The notes below the pieces were generated by a model. The model was not told the origin of the DNA. It was given only the letters and a program-made list of their open reading frames with translations, and made no database searches. From positions 806,001-870,000 of the forward strand of contig JACAXG010000204.1 in assembly GCA_018881555.1 (NCBI GenBank): a stretch of DNA of 64,000 nucleotides. The letters run 5' to 3'. Every line of letters begins with the position of its first letter. The first letter of the stretch is position 1. Shown here in pieces: positions 60,481-64,000 of this stretch. The stretch is from Amblyornis subalaris (taxonomy: Eukaryota; Chordata; Aves; Passeriformes; Ptilonorhynchidae). The position numbers were made by a program, and so were the translations under genes.

Positions 60481-63400
60481 CTGAGTGAAAGCTGGTACAT
60501 CCCATACTATTCTTCAGATGCAGGAAAAGGATAAACTGGGACAAATTACCAACAGAAAATATTAATAAGGGCTGGGAGAAGAGTTCAAAACGGGATAAAC
60601 ACGGGTTGAAGCCCAGTGGGCAGAATTTAATAAACATGGGGTACTTAAAGAAGTAGTCAGAGAGACTTCAAATCCATTAGTAATTATCTTTGAGAATTCG
60701 TGGCATTCCCATAGGACTAGTGAAGGGTAAACACAAAATCTATCTTTAAAAAGCAGGCCCAGGAGGACACCAGGAATCCCAGCCCAGTCAAACCACCTTC
60801 TATACCAGGAAAGACCTCTGCCTGCCCTGTTAAGTGATCCATTTGTAAGTGCTGGGAACATAATGAGGTGATTGGTGCAGGTGAAATGGGTTTGTTGAGG
60901 AGAAAACACATCAAATCAAATCTGTTTCCTGGCAGATTATCTCGTGGTCTGGGAGGAGTTAGGAGACGAGAAATCGCTCTTGTCACTCTCCAGCATGAAA
61001 TCTTAATACAAAATCAACAGAGTAAAGCCACAGTTCTGGTTAAAAGAGATCTGTTATCGGAAACTTTCTTCTGCTAAGCGTGCTCTCAAATACAGGAACA
61101 TCTCAAAAGGATGCACAGAGGGGCCAGGCTTGGGCACCATTTTGGTCTGTGCTTTTACAGATGCCCAGGCAGAAAAAAAAGGAGCCTTACAATGAGTCCA
61201 GAAGGGCTCTGGAGAACACGCTCACGTAGAATATAAATGGCTTTATTAAAGCAAACTCTAAGTCTGTAGTGCCCAGGGAAAAAGAGTGACTATCATGGGT
61301 GGTAAGGACAGGAGAACCAGAACTGGGTCATGGTAAGTAATTATTTTGCTTTTTCCATTGCTGATGGAGCTGAGCTGGAGTCCAGTGTCCAGCTGCCTCT
61401 TAAACAGTATAGACAAGCCAGAAGGAGTCAGGACAGAAGGAGGTTTGGAGGTTGCAGTGGAGATGTTTGGTGTGAGTTGCAACCTGTCAGGGGCACAGCT
61501 TCCAGCTGGTAGAAACCCAGCATGAAGACCACAGCAGGGACATGCGGGCAGGGTTGGGGCAGGCAACATGAGCCTGAGAGAATGAGGGTCCTGCAGGAAT
61601 CACCATAGAGTCGGTGCCAGTATTTGTGGTGTCCCAGCTCTGGCATGTGCTGGTCTGACTGACCCCCTTTCACAAGCCCACCCCAAGGTTTCATGCCAGA
61701 GTAGCTGCATTCTTCAGGGGTTTTGCAAGCTTAGGGCCAAACAGCTCTGTGTGTGCAAGGGCTTTGCATGGGTTTTCCCCGCACAGACCTGGACTTCATG
61801 GTTTCCTCCAGGCAGTACTCATCCATAGCATTGACCTTTCTCCCTGTGCTAGGCCAAAATAAACCCAGGGGGTGCAAGGCACTGGTGGGGAACAGAAAGA
61901 TGCATATGTTCAACAGCAGGGGCTGGTGGAAAACCCACAGGAGCAAGGCAAGGAGGGTAAAGGTAAACCCTCTCAGTCCAGTTCCCTGACTAATGCCCTG
62001 GGAGACACAATGCAGGTGATTCAGCAAGGAGGGATGGAAGCAGCGCTCCTCTGCTTGAGCTACCCACAGGGTCCCTGGCCCACTTGCCACCTCTAGTTCT
62101 GCTGCCAAACCCTGCTGGGCAGAGACACCTGGCACCCAGGGCCAGCCTGCCTGCTTATCCCCTCGCCAGCACAGCATCGCCTCACCTTGTGCTCAGTCAC
62201 TCCACACCTAAGGGACCCCACCAACTCATGACACGAAAGCATTATTCATCAGCAGCTGGGAGAAAGGGAAGTTCAGGTTTACTTTCACAAGGAATTTCTT
62301 TTTTTTTTTTACACCATTATCTCCCCCAGGGGATGCCACTGCACCTGGCATTGAGTGGGATAAGCCAAGACCATGACAAAGGATTCACACCTTCGTAGAT
62401 CTGAAGGATACTTTCCCAGGCTAGTGATGCTCACCAGTCATGTTGGGCTGCTGCTACAAGAGTTTGAAGGGATTCATGTGGGCATGCAGCCAAGGAATAG
62501 ATTCACACCAACATTTAGGGCCAAACGTAGTGTCATCTCTCTACAACCTGAGCCCTGTGAGCCACACACTTCTCCATTTGTTTTCCACAGCCTGCACCCA
62601 AACTGCTCCCCCATGCCTCTCAAGAGTAGAGCAGAGTCTTCTGGGGATGGGTTCATCTTTCAGTAAAACCCTCTCATCCAAAATAGGGCACTCAGCACAA
62701 AGATATATGATTTGCTCTGTCCCTGCTTATGAGGTGGAAGTGGTCAGTACCTGATCTCCATTACTCCCCATTCTTCCCCCAGTTTGCAGGCACGCCATGT
62801 GGAACATCAGCTCCACAGCTCCCTGTGCCTGAACTTGAACCTTTCTCCTCATGCTGCTTAAAAGTAGATGAGTTTTGTCTTTAACATGGAAGAGAAAAAC
62901 CATCCCTGCTCACCCAGTTAGCATGGCTACTGGAATCTTTCTCAAGTATTGAGCTAATCAGGCCCACCTCCAATTTTTTTCCTGTTCTCCTTGCCCAGTC
63001 CAACATGTCTCTCCACACCCTGCACAGGGGCAGGACTTGGTGCTGCCAGCCCCAAACTCCACAGCAAGCTGCTTAACGACACACACACACACTCACACAC
63101 ACTCACACCAACACACACACACCCACACACACACACACATCGCCTCTCAATTCCTCCTGCACAGAGACCCCTCCACTGCTCACACTTCCCAGGAAAGCCA
63201 TGGCACCTCGTCTCCAGCTCAGTGCTACACTGAGCAGCTCGATGGTGTTCCCTGAAAACTCCCACATCCGCAGCATTGGGTCCACCAGGACCTGGCACTT
63301 CCCCAGGGGTCTCCGGCGCTAACGACCTGCCCTGGCTGATCACAGAGACCAGTCTGTGGCCAGCTCAGAGGTACACACAAACTGGGGCACTGCTGGGAGA

Positions 63401-64000
63401 GAGTTAAAACCCCAGCCCTCACATATTGGTGGGGAATTTTGGAAACCACAAGGAATTCGAGCTGCTTTGTAGCAGGGTGTACAAGGAAACCCAGAGAACC
63501 ACAGGCAGTTTGCTGTGTGGTTTAGGAAGCTCTCAGCTAATTGCCACCTCCTGTCTGAGGTGGTGCTGGACTGTGTAGTAATTTAGATGCAAAACAAGAT
63601 CAAGACATTCACCTGAACTCAATCAAGCCAGAAAAGAGAATTTACATGCAACTTATAAACCTGCCTTACAGAGCAGGTTGTAAAACCAGAGACCCTTTGG
63701 TCCAAAAGGCAAGGAAACAATTAATGTCTTCTTATGGGAAAGCAACTCCTACACATACAAGGCATCAGATTTAGTGCAGACCCAACATGTACATGAGGAA
63801 AGGAAGCTTTGTGAGGTATATATGTTATTCAATGAGATGTTATTGTGCAAGAAATACTGTATAGCTTTTTGGCTGGGAGCAAAGATGTAGGAGGGTGTTA
63901 TTAGAGCCATTAGAGACATTAGATATGTCATAAAAACACAAGCCTACGTTCTGCTTGAGAAAGATGCTAGTTTGAGAAATGTGCTACTTGGAGAAAGACA
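60481..64000. other. Gene-free stretch to window end
   Basis: No exon recognised. Contains a T-run near 62299-62310 and the CA microsatellite at 63.08 kb. Confidence 0.5.
63078..63139. repeat. (CA)n microsatellite
   Basis: About 60 bp of CA with a few CTCA and CCCA interruptions. Several listed open frames exist only because of this repeat. Confidence 0.95.

Noticed and set aside
62954..63343. Frames encoding CV/TH-rich peptides
   Set aside because: Products of the CA microsatellite.

Overview
This is a window of vertebrate nuclear DNA, almost certainly from a bird. The evidence is many 3'-anchored CR1 LINE fragments ending in the ATTCTATGA-type tail, avian-style ERV long terminal repeats, a few very old MIR-like SINE relics, long non-coding stretches, and one gene with six GT-AG-spliced exons. 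There are no operons, no Shine-Dalgarno sites and no CRISPR array. The species cannot be fixed from the sequence. Human 9p genes, including AQP3, are known to lie on the avian Z chromosome, so Z linkage is likely but is an inference.

The only protein-coding gene I can support is a complete aquaporin-3 gene (AQP3) on the minus strand. Its ATG is at 39116 and its stop codon ends at 26539. Six coding exons of 108, 127, 138, 119, 218 and 169 nt join without frameshift into a 292-residue aquaglyceroporin with both NPA motifs (83-85, 215-217), an AQP3-type selectivity filter (F63, G203, Y212, R218) and a conserved N-glycosylation sequon (N141). A TATA-like box and an overlapping CACCC/RUNX-like cluster lie just upstream. 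A polyadenylation signal followed by a GT-rich element lies about 1.4 kb past the stop. Intron 1 is large (8.8 kb); the other introns are 0.17 to 1.35 kb.

Layout: 1-25.1 kb is gene-free and repeat-bearing, with CR1 fragments, a TTAAGT-rich LTR near 3.3-3.8 kb, a probable LTR near 9.1-9.65 kb, and an ERV 3' end with polypurine tract and LTR near 17.2-17.5 kb. AQP3 occupies 25.1-39.2 kb. From 39.3 to 64 kb there is again no recognisable gene. That part holds an avian LTR only 1.8 kb upstream of the AQP3 promoter (40.95-41.50 kb), MIR relics, CR1 pieces, a well-delimited solo LTR with a perfect 6-bp target-site duplication (58.6-58.97 kb), and simple repeats.

The many open frames of 60-260 codons elsewhere look like chance. 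They overlap on both strands, lack recognisable domains and several run through repeats. I found no new multi-gene biological system here. The observations most worth a second look are lineage-specific changes in AQP3 metal-sensing positions, the SINE relic inside its 3' UTR, and the LTRs around the gene as possible regulatory sources.
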